DNA of 64,000 bases from Bacteroidota bacterium (GCA_023437305.1 JAEZGN010000021.1:332333-396332), one strand, 5' to 3'; positions 34,569-43,643 are shown, counted from the stretch's first letter. Notes: generated by a model from the letters alone, not told the origin. Translations and numbers: made by a program.

Positions 34569-36005
34569 ATGAATACCGGAAAAACAAAAATGACAAATTA
34601 CAGGTGGACCATCTGCCTGATGCTTTTCTTTGCTACTACGATCAATTATCTCGACAGGCAAGTACTATCCCTTACTTGGGACGAATTTATAAAGCCTGAA
34701 TTTCATTGGGATGAAAACCACTACGGAACAATCACTTCCATGTTTTCTTTTATATATGCAGTCTGTATGCTGTTTGCAGGTCGCTTCATCGACTGGATGG
34801 GCAGCAAGAAAGGATTCCTCTGGGCTATCGGAGTATGGTCGGTAGGAGCATGCCTTCATGCTGCCTGCGGACTTATAACCGAAGCTCATGTCGGTCTGCA
34901 TAGTGCAGCAGAATTGGCTGCCGCTACAGGCGATGTTGCTGTTGTAATAGCCACCTTCAGCATGTATTGCTTCTTACTAGCCCGTTGCATATTAGCCTTA
35001 GGTGAGGCGGGTAACTTCCCTGCTGCAATCAAGGTAACGGCCGAATACTTCCCCAAGAAAGACCGAGCTTATGCAACCAGCATCTTTAATGCCGGAGCAT
35101 CTATTGGCGCATTAATCGCTCCACTGAGTATCCCTTTGCTGGCAAAGTGTTGGGGGTGGGAAATGGCTTTTATCGTAATTGGAGCATTAGGCTTTATTTG
35201 GATGGGATTTTGGATATTTATATATGACTCACCGGCAAAGAGCAAGCATGTAAATGAGGCTGAACTGGCATACATAGAACAAGACCGAGATGAAGAAGGC
35301 ATTCTAGATACCGATAAAGCAGAGGATGAAAAGAAGATACCTTTTTGGAAATGCTTCTCATACAAACAGACATGGGCATTTGCCGTAGGCAAATTTATGA
35401 CCGACGGGGTATGGTGGTTCTTCCTCTTCTGGACACCTTCATATCTGAATACACAGTTTGGCATAAAGACCTCCGAAGGATTGGGTATTGCATTGATATT
35501 TACACTATATGCAATCACCATGCTTTCTGTTTTGGGAGGGAAATTACCTACCATCATTATGAACAGGACAGGAATGAATCCATACGCAGCACGCATGAGA
35601 GCGATGCTTATCTTTGCTTTCTTCCCGCTGGTTGTATTATTTGCACAACCGTTGGGTACTATTTCACCGTGGCTACCAGTCATAACCATTGGTATAGGCT
35701 GTGCAGCACATCAATCATGGTCGGCTAATATTTTCTCTACTATAGGAGATATGTTTCCGAAAGGAGCTATTGCATCCATCACAGGAATAGGCGGTATGGC
35801 CGGAGGAATAAGCTCTATGATTTTACAAAAGTCTGCCGGAAAGCTCTTCGTTTACTCAGACGAAGTACAGCTGACATTTATGGGATTTGAAGGAAAGCCG
35901 GCAGGATACTTTATTATATTCTGTATATGTGCTTTTGCCTACCTTATAGGTTGGGTTATAATGAAGAGCTTAGTTCCTCATTACAAACCAATAACCGACC
36001 TATGA
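34569..36005 (+). CDS. exuT: Hexuronate MFS transporter (ExuT type)
   Basis: Inner-membrane major facilitator of 478 residues with about 12 membrane segments. Near the N-terminus it has the family pattern TINYLDRQVLSLTWDEFIK and FAGRFIDWMGSKKGF, then ALGEAGNFPAAIKVTAEYFPKKDRA, all typical of the anion/hexuronate symporter (ACS) branch. It should import glucuronate or galacturonate with protons. An extra hydrophilic piece (about 100-115, ITEAHVGLHSAAE) lies between early helices. It begins 9 bp after eda and closes the operon, followed by a strong stem-loop at 36039. Confidence 0.9.
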   Translation: MNTGKTKMTNYRWTICLMLFFATTINYLDRQVLSLTWDEFIKPEFHWDENHYGTITSMFSFIYAVCMLFAGRFIDWMGSKKGFLWAIGVWSVGACLHAACGLITEAHVGLHSAAELAAATGDVAVVIATFSMYCFLLARCILALGEAGNFPAAIKVTAEYFPKKDRAYATSIFNAGASIGALIAPLSIPLLAKCWGWEMAFIVIGALGFIWMGFWIFIYDSPAKSKHVNEAELAYIEQDRDEEGILDTDKAEDEKKIPFWKCFSYKQTWAFAVGKFMTDGVWWFFLFWTPSYLNTQFGIKTSEGLGIALIFTLYAITMLSVLGGKLPTIIMNRTGMNPYAARMRAMLIFAFFPLVVLFAQPLGTISPWLPVITIGIGCAAHQSWSANIFSTIGDMFPKGAIASITGIGGMAGGISSMILQKSAGKLFVYSDEVQLTFMGFEGKPAGYFIIFCICAFAYLIGWVIMKSLVPHYKPITDL

Positions 36006-36038
36006 TATCTGACCTTCAAACATTTACAACAATAAAAA

Positions 36039-36074
36039 AAAGAGGCTATCCCCTGAAAAGAAGGATAGCCTCTT
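36039..36074 (+). terminator. Intrinsic terminator after the uronate operon
   Basis: A 13-bp perfect stem (AAAGAGGCTATCC with its complement) and a 10-base loop, 34 bp after the exuT stop, followed by TAGTTTT. It is preceded by an A-run, so it may work in both directions, protecting the convergent tRNA/tyrS unit. Confidence 0.85.
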
Positions 36075-36081
36075 TAGTTTT

Positions 36082-36153
36082 GTTGTCTCACTAGGATTCG
36101 AACCTAGACAGGCAGATCCAGAATCTGCAGTGCTACCATTACACCATGAGACA
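36082..36153 (-). tRNA. tRNA-Gln (CTG anticodon)
   Basis: A 72-base gene on the minus strand. The 7-bp acceptor TGTCTCA/TGAGACA, T-arm with GGTTCGAATCC and anticodon stem GCAGA/TCTGC around loop TTCTGGA give anticodon CTG, which reads CAG. The U1-A72 first pair is typical of tRNA-Gln. No CCA is encoded; discriminator base is A. It lies 35 bp downstream of tyrS. Confidence 0.93.
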
Positions 36154-36188
36154 ATATTACTTTTGCGAGTACAAAAGTAATAATTATT

Positions 36189-37481
36189 TTATTTTGCGAT
36201 CAACAGGAAGTAATTTTTCTTCCCTTTTTGTGCTATTATATATTTTCCGGCTATAAGAGATGAAGCATCAATAGCATCGTCAAAGTTTTCCAACTTCTCT
36301 TTATTGATCATTACACCTCCGGCTTGTACAGTCTTGCGCATTTCTCCCTTCGAAGGAAAAACAGCAGCTTTCTCTGTCAACAGATCAACAGCTTTGATTC
36401 CTGCCGAAAGCTCATCTTTCGAGATATCGAATGTTGGAACGCCTTCAAATACCTGAAGGAAAGTTTCCTCGTCCAGCTTCTTCAAAGCATCAGCTGTAGC
36501 ATTTCCAAATAGGATGTTTGAAGCTTCCACTGCCTGATTGTAATCTTCCTCGGAGTGAACCATTATGGTTATTTCTTTAGCAAGACGCTTTTGCAATGCT
36601 CTGAGATGAGGCGCTGCTTTTTGCTCAACAACCAAGCCTTCTATCTCTTCTTTGTCGAGTGCTGTAAATATCTTGATATATTTCTCTGCGTCTTCATCGC
36701 TTACGTTCAACCAAAACTGATAAAATTTGTAAGGAGACGTATATCTTCTGTCGAGCCATACATTGCCCGATTCTGTCTTACCGAATTTAGTACCGTCAGC
36801 TTTGGTTATCAGAGGACACACAAGGGCAAAAGCCTCTCCTCCCGCTTTACGGCGAATAAGCTCAGTCCCTGTGGTGATATTTCCCCACTGATCGGAACCT
36901 CCCATCTGAATACGACATCCTAATGTCTGATATAAGTGAAGAAAATCGTAACCTTGCATCAACTGGTATGAGAACTCAGTAAAAGACATTCCTTCCGAAG
37001 ACTCTCCGTTAAGACGTTTCTTAACAGAATCTTTAGACATCATATAGTTCACTGTGATATGCTTTCCTATGTCGCGGATAAAGTTCAGGAAAGAGAAATC
37101 TTTCATCCAGTCATAGTTATTTACCAATAAGGCTGCATTGGGTTTGTCAGACTCGAAATCGAGAAACTTAGCAAGTTGCTTTTTCAACGATTCCTGATTA
37201 TGGCGGAGAGTTGCTTCGTCCAATAGGTTACGTTCGGCTGACTTCATAGAAGGGTCACCAATCATACCTGTTGCTCCTCCGATGAGAGCTATCGGGCGAT
37301 GTCCTGCACGTTGAAAATGCTTCAAAATCATCACGCCCACCAAGTGTCCGATGTGCAATGAGTCGGCTGTAGGATCGATACCCACATAGCCCGAAGTTAA
37401 TTCTTTTTGCAGTTGCTCTTCCGTACCCGGCATGATTTCATGGATCATACCTCTCCATCTTAATTCTTCAACAAAATTCAT
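36189..37481 (-). CDS. tyrS: Tyrosyl-tRNA synthetase
   Basis: Class I aminoacyl-tRNA synthetase that charges tRNA-Tyr, 430 residues, the usual bacterial TyrS length. HIGH is at residues 43-46 (DSLHIGHL), the tyrosine/ATP pocket shows GIDPTAD and YQLMQGYDFLHLY, and the KMSKS-equivalent KFGKTESG is near residue 230. A C-terminal S4 RNA-binding domain (about 365-430: FPSKGEMRKTVQAGGVMIN) is present. It lies upstream of a tRNA-Gln gene on the same strand. Confidence 0.98.
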   Translation of the reverse strand: MNFVEELRWRGMIHEIMPGTEEQLQKELTSGYVGIDPTADSLHIGHLVGVMILKHFQRAGHRPIALIGGATGMIGDPSMKSAERNLLDEATLRHNQESLKKQLAKFLDFESDKPNAALLVNNYDWMKDFSFLNFIRDIGKHITVNYMMSKDSVKKRLNGESSEGMSFTEFSYQLMQGYDFLHLYQTLGCRIQMGGSDQWGNITTGTELIRRKAGGEAFALVCPLITKADGTKFGKTESGNVWLDRRYTSPYKFYQFWLNVSDEDAEKYIKIFTALDKEEIEGLVVEQKAAPHLRALQKRLAKEITIMVHSEEDYNQAVEASNILFGNATADALKKLDEETFLQVFEGVPTFDISKDELSAGIKAVDLLTEKAAVFPSKGEMRKTVQAGGVMINKEKLENFDDAIDASSLIAGKYIIAQKGKKNYFLLIAK

Positions 37482-37640
37482 CGAATCAGTTTTATTAATG
37501 TACTATGTAACTAAATTTTAGTTAGTGTGCAAAAATACGACCTTATTCCGAATAGAAAAAAAGTTATTACAAATAATTTAGTATCCATCGTTTACTTCTT
37601 TTTATTTAATAATCATATTTCTAAGATCAGTGAGGAACAA

Positions 37641-37746
37641 AAGGTGACAATTCTCAAAAACAGCATCAAACTATACAACAGTACCTTAACCCTAAAAAGG
37701 TGACAAAAGTGACACTTTTTTACTCATTTCTTTCTGTCACCTTTTT
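37641..37746. repeat. Repeated (A)GGTGACA units with nested hairpins
   Basis: AAGGTGACAA at 37641, AAAAAGGTGACA at 37694-37705 and AAAGTGACA just after it are direct repeats. The inverted TGTCACCTTTTT at 37735-37746 forms a perfect 12-bp stem with 37694-37705, and the loop holds a smaller palindrome (AAAAGTGACACTTTT). It could be a terminator or a cluster of binding sites. Confidence 0.6.
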
Positions 37747-37806
37747 ATTGAACCTTTGTTCTTATATAGATAATTTTTTAGGATACTTAATAATAATGAA
37801 CTCCAA

Positions 37807-37848
37807 CAAAAAAAGAAGGCTCACAAATAATTTGTGAACCCCCTTCCA
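37807..37848 (-). terminator. Terminator for the right-locus operon
   Basis: On the minus strand a stem (GAAGG plus TTCACAAAT with complements) is followed by a run of seven or more T, about 20 bp past the stop at 37868. This is the classic rho-independent form. Confidence 0.8.
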
Positions 37849-37867
37849 TGAAATAGTTGCCTAAAAC

Positions 37868-40363
37868 CTATTTACTTCCTTTTAGTTTTTCTTCCAGCAT
37901 TTTGATATAATAGCCTCCGACTACCGAACGGGCTTTAAATCCTCTGTAGTTTGGCTTATCTGTAAATACCCAATCGGACATTGGTATTCTGTCTACTGTT
38001 TCGTTCATAAACAAATGCAGCGGGTCGATAAACTTCTCGAATGTCGCTTTATCATCAGCAAGCGTAGCAGTCCATATTATCCAGTCTGTCTTGGTATATG
38101 TTTCACGATTGTCGAGAGGCAGTCCGTATTTGTTTTGTTTGCCTAAATAGTAAGCGATTTCTTTCTGAGCCACTTCGTCAGGGAATATATTCATCTTTAA
38201 AAGCTTATTCCATACCAAATTATACTTCTGGCTCCATGTTCCCAGTTTGTCGAATGTAAGGCGATAATGATCTCCATCATCAGCCATCTTCATCCACTCT
38301 TGCGCCATTTCCTTAGCCTTAGCAGTGTACTTTTCGGCAACATCTTTTTTCCCGAGCATATCTGCAAGTTTGCCATACGAAGCAACACCCATAATAGCCT
38401 TCACCGACAAATTCACATTGTGAGCAAAGTGACCGGCAAAGTCGTCTGTACACAACTGGTTCTCAGGATCGAGACCATATTCCACAAGGTAATCTGTCCA
38501 TGTAGTCAGTACATCCCAATGTTTCTCTGCATATTTGGCGTTGCCTTCTATGGCAGCAATAGCTGCTGTAAGAGCGAGCATATTACCTCCTTCTTCTATT
38601 GGCATGTCACCCCCGTAGGTTTGTCCGTTAGCCAATGGATAAGTACCAACATCATGAGCAGGGAACGATTTTGTCCATTTACCACTTTCGCTATAATAGA
38701 AGATATGGTTTAATAAACCTTTAGCCAGTTCGGGATTGTAATACAAGAACAACGGTGCTGACGGATATGTTACATCCACTGTACCAATAGAGCCATTACT
38801 GTTGTTTTCTTTCGACAAGAATAGTAAATCCCCATTCGGCGCTTTCACCAATTTATGAGCTGTAATAGCTTGACGATATGCCAAAGCACAAAGTTCCGCA
38901 TACTTCTTTCCTCCCGCCATAGATGCTTTATCCATTAGCTCCTTGTCAAACGCATAGCATTTCTCTATCAGCTTATTGTATTCTTTATTTGCCGCATGAA
39001 ATTGTCCTGCGATAGTCTGATTGCCGTCCTGATTCCAATATGGGCGAAGGTTATCTCCAAAATATTGTATCGAATAAATATCATCATAACCAATCATTAC
39101 TTTTCCTGAAAAGCTTTCGACAGAGCCGAGGTTATGAGTCAATGACATTTTTGAATTTTCATTTTCTCCTGAGGTTGTCTGCCCGTCGTGAACGTTGTTA
39201 ACGAAATTAGTTCTCAAAGTATTACTCTCTCCAATATTAACCGATACATTATTTTTTTCGGCTACCAAATAGAAATACCCCCAGTCGATGCGCAAATCGT
39301 CGCCTTTTTTAGCGAGTATATTCTGCTCCTTGCTTCCCGATTTAAGGAATAACAGGCCGTTGTCTTCAAAGCTCTGGCTTACCGACTCCTGATAAGGTTG
39401 GTCTAGTGCCCAGCGTGGAGAAGCCTCGAAGTATATTTGTACATCATGAGCCTTTCCGTCATTAGCCACAACCTGATATGTAATGTAATTTACAGGACGA
39501 GTCAACAGGTTTAAGTCATCCATAAACAGGGGTGCAGAGAAAGTCAATTTCAGATCAACCTCACCACAGGCGAATGTGTAATGCGTTTGCGTAGCTTGCA
39601 CATCCACAGATTTTTGCACAGCAGTTTTTTCGAGAGCCGTATGCTTCTCTTTCTGTACCAGCAAACCAAAATCCAGCAGACCGTTAGCCACAGGGTTCTT
39701 ACAATGAGCGGCTATCAGGTTATCACCTTTCTTTAGCGCATTCACAACATCTGCCGACAATTTGATCATTGCATTTTTGTTGCATGTCGAACCTGTATTA
39801 TGTACTTCAATACCATTGATGTAAAAAACAGCATCGTCATCGTTCGAAAACTCCAGATAGATTTGTTTTCCTTGTACATCCTCATCCAAAACGATATGTC
39901 TTCTGACCCAGATATTCTCGGTTGTCCAATCTGTTTTAGCTGTAGGCTCATTTATTTTTGTACCGAATGCTCCTTTATCTTTCTTCCAAGACGAATCGTT
40001 GAAATTATTATCTTTCCAGTTTGCTGCCGGCTGGGTAGTCGTGTAGCTTCCATACCATTCGCCTTGCTCCGATGTTGGAACAAGCGGGTTTAACTCTACA
40101 TCTTCAGTACCCATAAAGCGATAGGCAACGCCATCCACCTTTATGGCTCCTATAAGCGGAAAGTCTTTCCCTGTCCAGTGCTTTACAGCACCATCGTACA
40201 GATTGTCTGTCATAGACCACGCACTGGTGTATGGGTCTATTGTGACCAAAGGGTACGCAGGGGCTCTTAATTCATTTTTAACCACTTCATAATCTTTCAC
40301 ACCACTGCTCTTACAGGCGAGTAAGCCAAACAGCGGAAGAAGATATAACACAATGCTCTTCAT
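37868..40363 (-). CDS. DUF4965/glutaminase-A-like lipoprotein
   Basis: A lipoprotein of 831 residues from the ATG at 40363 (MKSIVLYLLPLFGLLAC; the upstream in-frame extension would overlap the preceding gene and lacks a signal peptide). It has the pattern of the bacterial DUF4964/DUF5127/DUF4965/DUF1793 family often labelled glutaminase A: N-terminal APAYPLVTIDPYTSAWS, DNLYDGAVKHW, and the helical C-terminal domain with GGDMPIEEGGNMLALTAAIA, WDVLTTWTDYLVEYGLDP and YCLTDDFAGH-like FAGHFAHNVNLSVKAIM. A jelly-roll galactose-binding-like insert (about 105-240, GEWYGSYTT to DFGLLV) is present near the N-terminus. Last gene of the right locus operon; the six-hairpin fold and context suggest a glycosidase-type function, not glutaminase, but this is inference. 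Confidence 0.82.
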   Translation of the reverse strand: MKSIVLYLLPLFGLLACKSSGVKDYEVVKNELRAPAYPLVTIDPYTSAWSMTDNLYDGAVKHWTGKDFPLIGAIKVDGVAYRFMGTEDVELNPLVPTSEQGEWYGSYTTTQPAANWKDNNFNDSSWKKDKGAFGTKINEPTAKTDWTTENIWVRRHIVLDEDVQGKQIYLEFSNDDDAVFYINGIEVHNTGSTCNKNAMIKLSADVVNALKKGDNLIAAHCKNPVANGLLDFGLLVQKEKHTALEKTAVQKSVDVQATQTHYTFACGEVDLKLTFSAPLFMDDLNLLTRPVNYITYQVVANDGKAHDVQIYFEASPRWALDQPYQESVSQSFEDNGLLFLKSGSKEQNILAKKGDDLRIDWGYFYLVAEKNNVSVNIGESNTLRTNFVNNVHDGQTTSGENENSKMSLTHNLGSVESFSGKVMIGYDDIYSIQYFGDNLRPYWNQDGNQTIAGQFHAANKEYNKLIEKCYAFDKELMDKASMAGGKKYAELCALAYRQAITAHKLVKAPNGDLLFLSKENNSNGSIGTVDVTYPSAPLFLYYNPELAKGLLNHIFYYSESGKWTKSFPAHDVGTYPLANGQTYGGDMPIEEGGNMLALTAAIAAIEGNAKYAEKHWDVLTTWTDYLVEYGLDPENQLCTDDFAGHFAHNVNLSVKAIMGVASYGKLADMLGKKDVAEKYTAKAKEMAQEWMKMADDGDHYRLTFDKLGTWSQKYNLVWNKLLKMNIFPDEVAQKEIAYYLGKQNKYGLPLDNRETYTKTDWIIWTATLADDKATFEKFIDPLHLFMNETVDRIPMSDWVFTDKPNYRGFKARSVVGGYYIKMLEEKLKGSK

Positions 40364-40391
40364 GCGATTTTCTTTTTGTTTTGTATATAAT

Positions 40392-42566
40392 TTACCATTT
40401 AATATTAACAGATACTCCCTCCGGATTATTATCAAATTCCAATAAATAAGTCTTCGTCTGCTGATCCCATGCGTTAGCCAAGAATTCTTCTTTGCCGTTT
40501 ACCGATACGCTCACAGGTTTTCGGGGTAATAAAACACGAGATGCATTCGTGGTATTTATAGGACTTTTTGCAACAAACGAATACGAGCCCTTCCCTACCT
40601 TTTCTTCATATACACGACATGCAGCGGCAAGCACCTGCGGACGTTGTTTGTTTGCCACTCTGTCTATATTCAGCAAGAACGCTTGTTCTCCCGGATTTAC
40701 GGTCTTGGATTGGTATACAGGTAACTTGGGGTCAAATAAGTCAATGAAATTACCTTTTATTATATAAGGCTCATTGCTCACGCTTTCGTCGAGCACAGCA
40801 ACCAGATCATACGCTCCTCTTTGGAGATAAAAATTATTCTTAAAGAGCAGCTTCCCTGCATTTGCCTTTTGTTCGTACATTCTTTTCACTACATCGAGCA
40901 ATTGCTTATCGTTATCGGCTTTTAGAACAAAGTCTTTTGGATCAGTTCTGATAATATAAACAGTTCCTTTGCCATAGCTGTATTCCCCTTCTTGAGGCGA
41001 CACGGCAATATTCATTTGCTCGAACAGATGGTTAGACGGAGCAGTGTATTTATTGCCTCCTGTATTCCACCATTCCTGTACAGTCTGAAACGGATCGTTA
41101 TCGAGCCCGCTATAAACCAACACACCTCCGGCTTTCACCCACTGAGCTATATATGTATGAGCTTCGGGAGACAAAGGTTTCATATTCGAATAAGACATAA
41201 GCAATACTTTCGTATCGGCTAGTGCTTCTTTATAACCTAAGTTTTCTATATGGGCTGTTTTTACAGGTACTCCTCGTTTAAGGAAAGGCAACGCCTGTCC
41301 GTAGAAGTTTGCCAACTGAGGGTCTTCATATCCTGCGTGTGTAGGGAATCGCTGGAACATCAGTGAGTTGGCCATCAGCACGCTTATACCTCGCGAGCCT
41401 GTCACCTTATTATCAGACAGAGGCATGCTGTTCAGCGAGTTTACCATTATTTGCATTTGTGTAGAATAGTGTCTTGGTATTCTTTCCTTTTTGTCACTAC
41501 TTGCACTTGTTCTGTAAAGCCCTTCATAAATACGTTCGGGCCAAGGCATTATTTCATAATCTGCTATATTGGGGTATAGCAATTGAGCCGTAAAGGTTGC
41601 CTGATAGTTCTTTTTGTAATCTGCCCAGTCTCTCGGCCAGTCTTCGATCGGATCGGTGAGGAAGAACATCTTCCTGCCTGTGGGAGCAGTCATCGACTCC
41701 ATCGAGCCATACTCGAGAAACGCTGTTTCGAAGACTCTCTCTTTTACTTTTCCATCAAAGTAGTTTGGTTCTCTTGACGTACCCGTCCATACTTGGGCTA
41801 TATATCCGTCTACACAATCAAGAGACGCCAAACTTGCTTCAGGGCTAACTATCATCCATTGCGAATAGTTAACCAGTGAGTGTGTGGGCACATAACACTT
41901 CACATCTATCCCCCGACTCTTACCATATTCTTTAGCGTATGTAAACACTTCTTTGAGTGCATTGTAATACAATTGATATTTTAGTTTATTGGCTAAGTAT
42001 GTGTTTTCGGGAGACTCATGTTGTGGTCTCCAGTCAAAACCATAATAGCTTTTCCATTCTCGCTTGAAGGCTTCACTATAGCCTGCACGAGCCCAGAATT
42101 CGGGTTCTTCCATAAATATGGCGTCGATGCCTGCATCGATCACCCGCTTTACATGTCTTTCTTTTATATATTTCAGGTAGTTCTGCGTAGGAACGATATA
42201 AGGAACCATATGTCCATGCCATATCGTGTCTCCATTTTGTTGCACCTGACCTTCGTCCAGATGCATTTTGCCATCCCATTGTCCTGTAAAGTAGTCTTGG
42301 TATTCGCCCCAAGCTATGCCTGTCATGAAGTGAGCAATATAACCTCTGTCGCGCCACGATTGCACACGTTCTTCAAACGGTATTCTTTTCGATTTATCAG
42401 AAGGGTTTCCACCTACTCCATATACCATCACCGCATCGGCTCTGTTATCTATTGTTGGTCTCCACTCTCGTGAAGTCTGGAATGTGGTTTTAACATTGTC
42501 TTTGGTTTGAGCCCCCAGCTGAAGGCCAAGCCCCAAAAGGCATAAGATTAATACATTCTTTTTCAT
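40392..42566 (-). CDS. Putative secreted glycosidase, TIM-barrel plus GATase-like domain
   Basis: I cannot place this 724-residue protein in a named family with confidence. It has a signal peptide (LQLGAQT), then a likely TIM barrel (about 40-400) with GYIAHFMTGIAWGEYQDY, GIDAIFMEEPEFWARAGY (acidic cluster EEPE near 150-155, a candidate acid/base) and a LDCVDGYIAQVWTG strand. A Rossmann/GATase-like segment follows (about 430-540: TKVLLMSYSN, KAGGVLVYSGLDN), as in GH42-type enzymes. The C-terminal part is beta-rich. The build fits a GH42- or GH164-like clan A enzyme. It lies 241 bp after the DUF3823 gene, across a stem-loop, and 28 bp before the DUF4965 gene. Confidence 0.7.
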   Translation of the reverse strand: MKKNVLILCLLGLGLQLGAQTKDNVKTTFQTSREWRPTIDNRADAVMVYGVGGNPSDKSKRIPFEERVQSWRDRGYIAHFMTGIAWGEYQDYFTGQWDGKMHLDEGQVQQNGDTIWHGHMVPYIVPTQNYLKYIKERHVKRVIDAGIDAIFMEEPEFWARAGYSEAFKREWKSYYGFDWRPQHESPENTYLANKLKYQLYYNALKEVFTYAKEYGKSRGIDVKCYVPTHSLVNYSQWMIVSPEASLASLDCVDGYIAQVWTGTSREPNYFDGKVKERVFETAFLEYGSMESMTAPTGRKMFFLTDPIEDWPRDWADYKKNYQATFTAQLLYPNIADYEIMPWPERIYEGLYRTSASSDKKERIPRHYSTQMQIMVNSLNSMPLSDNKVTGSRGISVLMANSLMFQRFPTHAGYEDPQLANFYGQALPFLKRGVPVKTAHIENLGYKEALADTKVLLMSYSNMKPLSPEAHTYIAQWVKAGGVLVYSGLDNDPFQTVQEWWNTGGNKYTAPSNHLFEQMNIAVSPQEGEYSYGKGTVYIIRTDPKDFVLKADNDKQLLDVVKRMYEQKANAGKLLFKNNFYLQRGAYDLVAVLDESVSNEPYIIKGNFIDLFDPKLPVYQSKTVNPGEQAFLLNIDRVANKQRPQVLAAACRVYEEKVGKGSYSFVAKSPINTTNASRVLLPRKPVSVSVNGKEEFLANAWDQQTKTYLLEFDNNPEGVSVNIKW

Positions 42567-42738
42567 AATAAGGTAATAGCCAAATTAATTTAATTTGTTT
42601 AAGATCAGTATCAAGTTACATAGAAGATAACTTTTTGCATAGAGAGCTAAGGCTTGTCAAAGGGCATTTTCTTTATATATTACAAACCTTGTTAGTATAC
42701 ATCTGCAAATGTAACCTGATTTAGGATAATAAATAAAA

Positions 42739-42788
42739 ATTTAAGGTTTAAAGCCTAACCGGCAGGTCAATTACTTTAAACCTTAAAT
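42739..42788 (-). terminator. Stem-loop after the SusCD-DUF3823 cassette (right locus)
   Basis: A perfect 15-bp inverted repeat ATTTAAGGTTTAAAG (42739-42753 and 42774-42788) with a 20-base loop, just 20 bp past the DUF3823 stop. On the minus strand it is followed by an A/T-rich tract. It occupies the same position as the stem-loop at 22883 in the left locus. Confidence 0.65.
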
Positions 42789-42807
42789 CTGATTTACTTT
42801 CTCTACA

Positions 42808-43620
42808 TTATGGAATCATCACCTCCATTGGCTCATTGTAATTCCATCTGCGTGTTCCACTACCTAGCGGAGTATCGTAATTGATACGTGCTGCTGCACG
42901 AATAAATACTGTACGTCCGGCAGGTATAGTGCCTTTAGATTCGATCGTAATCGTTTGACCAAACAAAGAGTTAAAAGCTGAACCTGTATATTGTATCTGG
43001 TTCGACCATCTCTCGTCACGGGCACGGTATCCTACCGTTGACGAATAGCTAACGAACAATTGAATATCAGTCATATTCAAAAAGCTATTATTATAACTTC
43101 CCATCGGTTCTATCTTCGCACGGAAGTCTTCTTCCGACACGCCACGAGTTACACGTACCTTTGCTTTTATCTTACCGTTGGTAACAGTAGGCTCTTCTAC
43201 CCATTCTACTTTGAGGAAAGGTTGAACTTCAAACTTCACCTTGGTTGTTCCTTTTATATCCATTGTTTTGGTTTCGTCTGCCAAAAGAACACCATTGGCT
43301 TCGCGGATAAGAGGAATAAAAGGACCATCGATACGGATATTATAGTTTCCTTTAAACAATTTTGTATTTCTAAACGATCCGTCAGGCATACAATAGAAAT
43401 CAGGATTGTGTGTAACATTATCACCCCAGCTAAGCTCGGTAAGGCGTACACGAATACCTTCGCTACCTTGGTCGGTAAGCACACGCTCGCCGGTAGCCAC
43501 GTCTACTACTTCACCTTCCAGTGTTTCGGCCGGCTCATCGTAATTGTCCATCTTGAACAAATCGCAGGAACTGAAAGATAGCAGTGCACACATTAAAGAA
43601 TAAAATACTATTTTTTTCAT
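42808..43620 (-). CDS. DUF3823 lipoprotein of the SusCD cassette (right locus)
   Basis: A 270-residue lipoprotein from the ATG at 43620 (MKKIVFYSLMCALLSFSSCD; the longer reading from 43644 overlaps the susD stop by a base). N-terminal AETLEGEVVDVATGERV, LTELSWGD, KLFKGNYNIRIDGPFIPL match the left-locus DUF3823 protein motif by motif, followed by a longer C-terminal beta domain ending RRWNYNEPMEVMIP. It is probably a surface glycan-binding accessory of the SusC/SusD pair upstream. Confidence 0.85.
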   Translation of the reverse strand: MKKIVFYSLMCALLSFSSCDLFKMDNYDEPAETLEGEVVDVATGERVLTDQGSEGIRVRLTELSWGDNVTHNPDFYCMPDGSFRNTKLFKGNYNIRIDGPFIPLIREANGVLLADETKTMDIKGTTKVKFEVQPFLKVEWVEEPTVTNGKIKAKVRVTRGVSEEDFRAKIEPMGSYNNSFLNMTDIQLFVSYSSTVGYRARDERWSNQIQYTGSAFNSLFGQTITIESKGTIPAGRTVFIRAAARINYDTPLGSGTRRWNYNEPMEVMIP

Positions 43621-43643
43621 ATTCTGTGTTTTATTATTGTTCA

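Larger units (their letters stand above)
37482..37867. other. 386-bp gap between tyrS and the right glycan locus
   Basis: No ORF. It contains the tyrS promoter region, an unusual cluster of GGTGACA/AGTGACA units with a nested hairpin (37641-37746), and a terminator (37807-37848) for the minus-strand operon ending at 37868. Confidence 0.6.

Noticed and set aside
37868..40363. Calling this gene glutaminase A
   Set aside because: The name is a database inheritance; the context is a glycan locus and the fold is shared with glycosidases.
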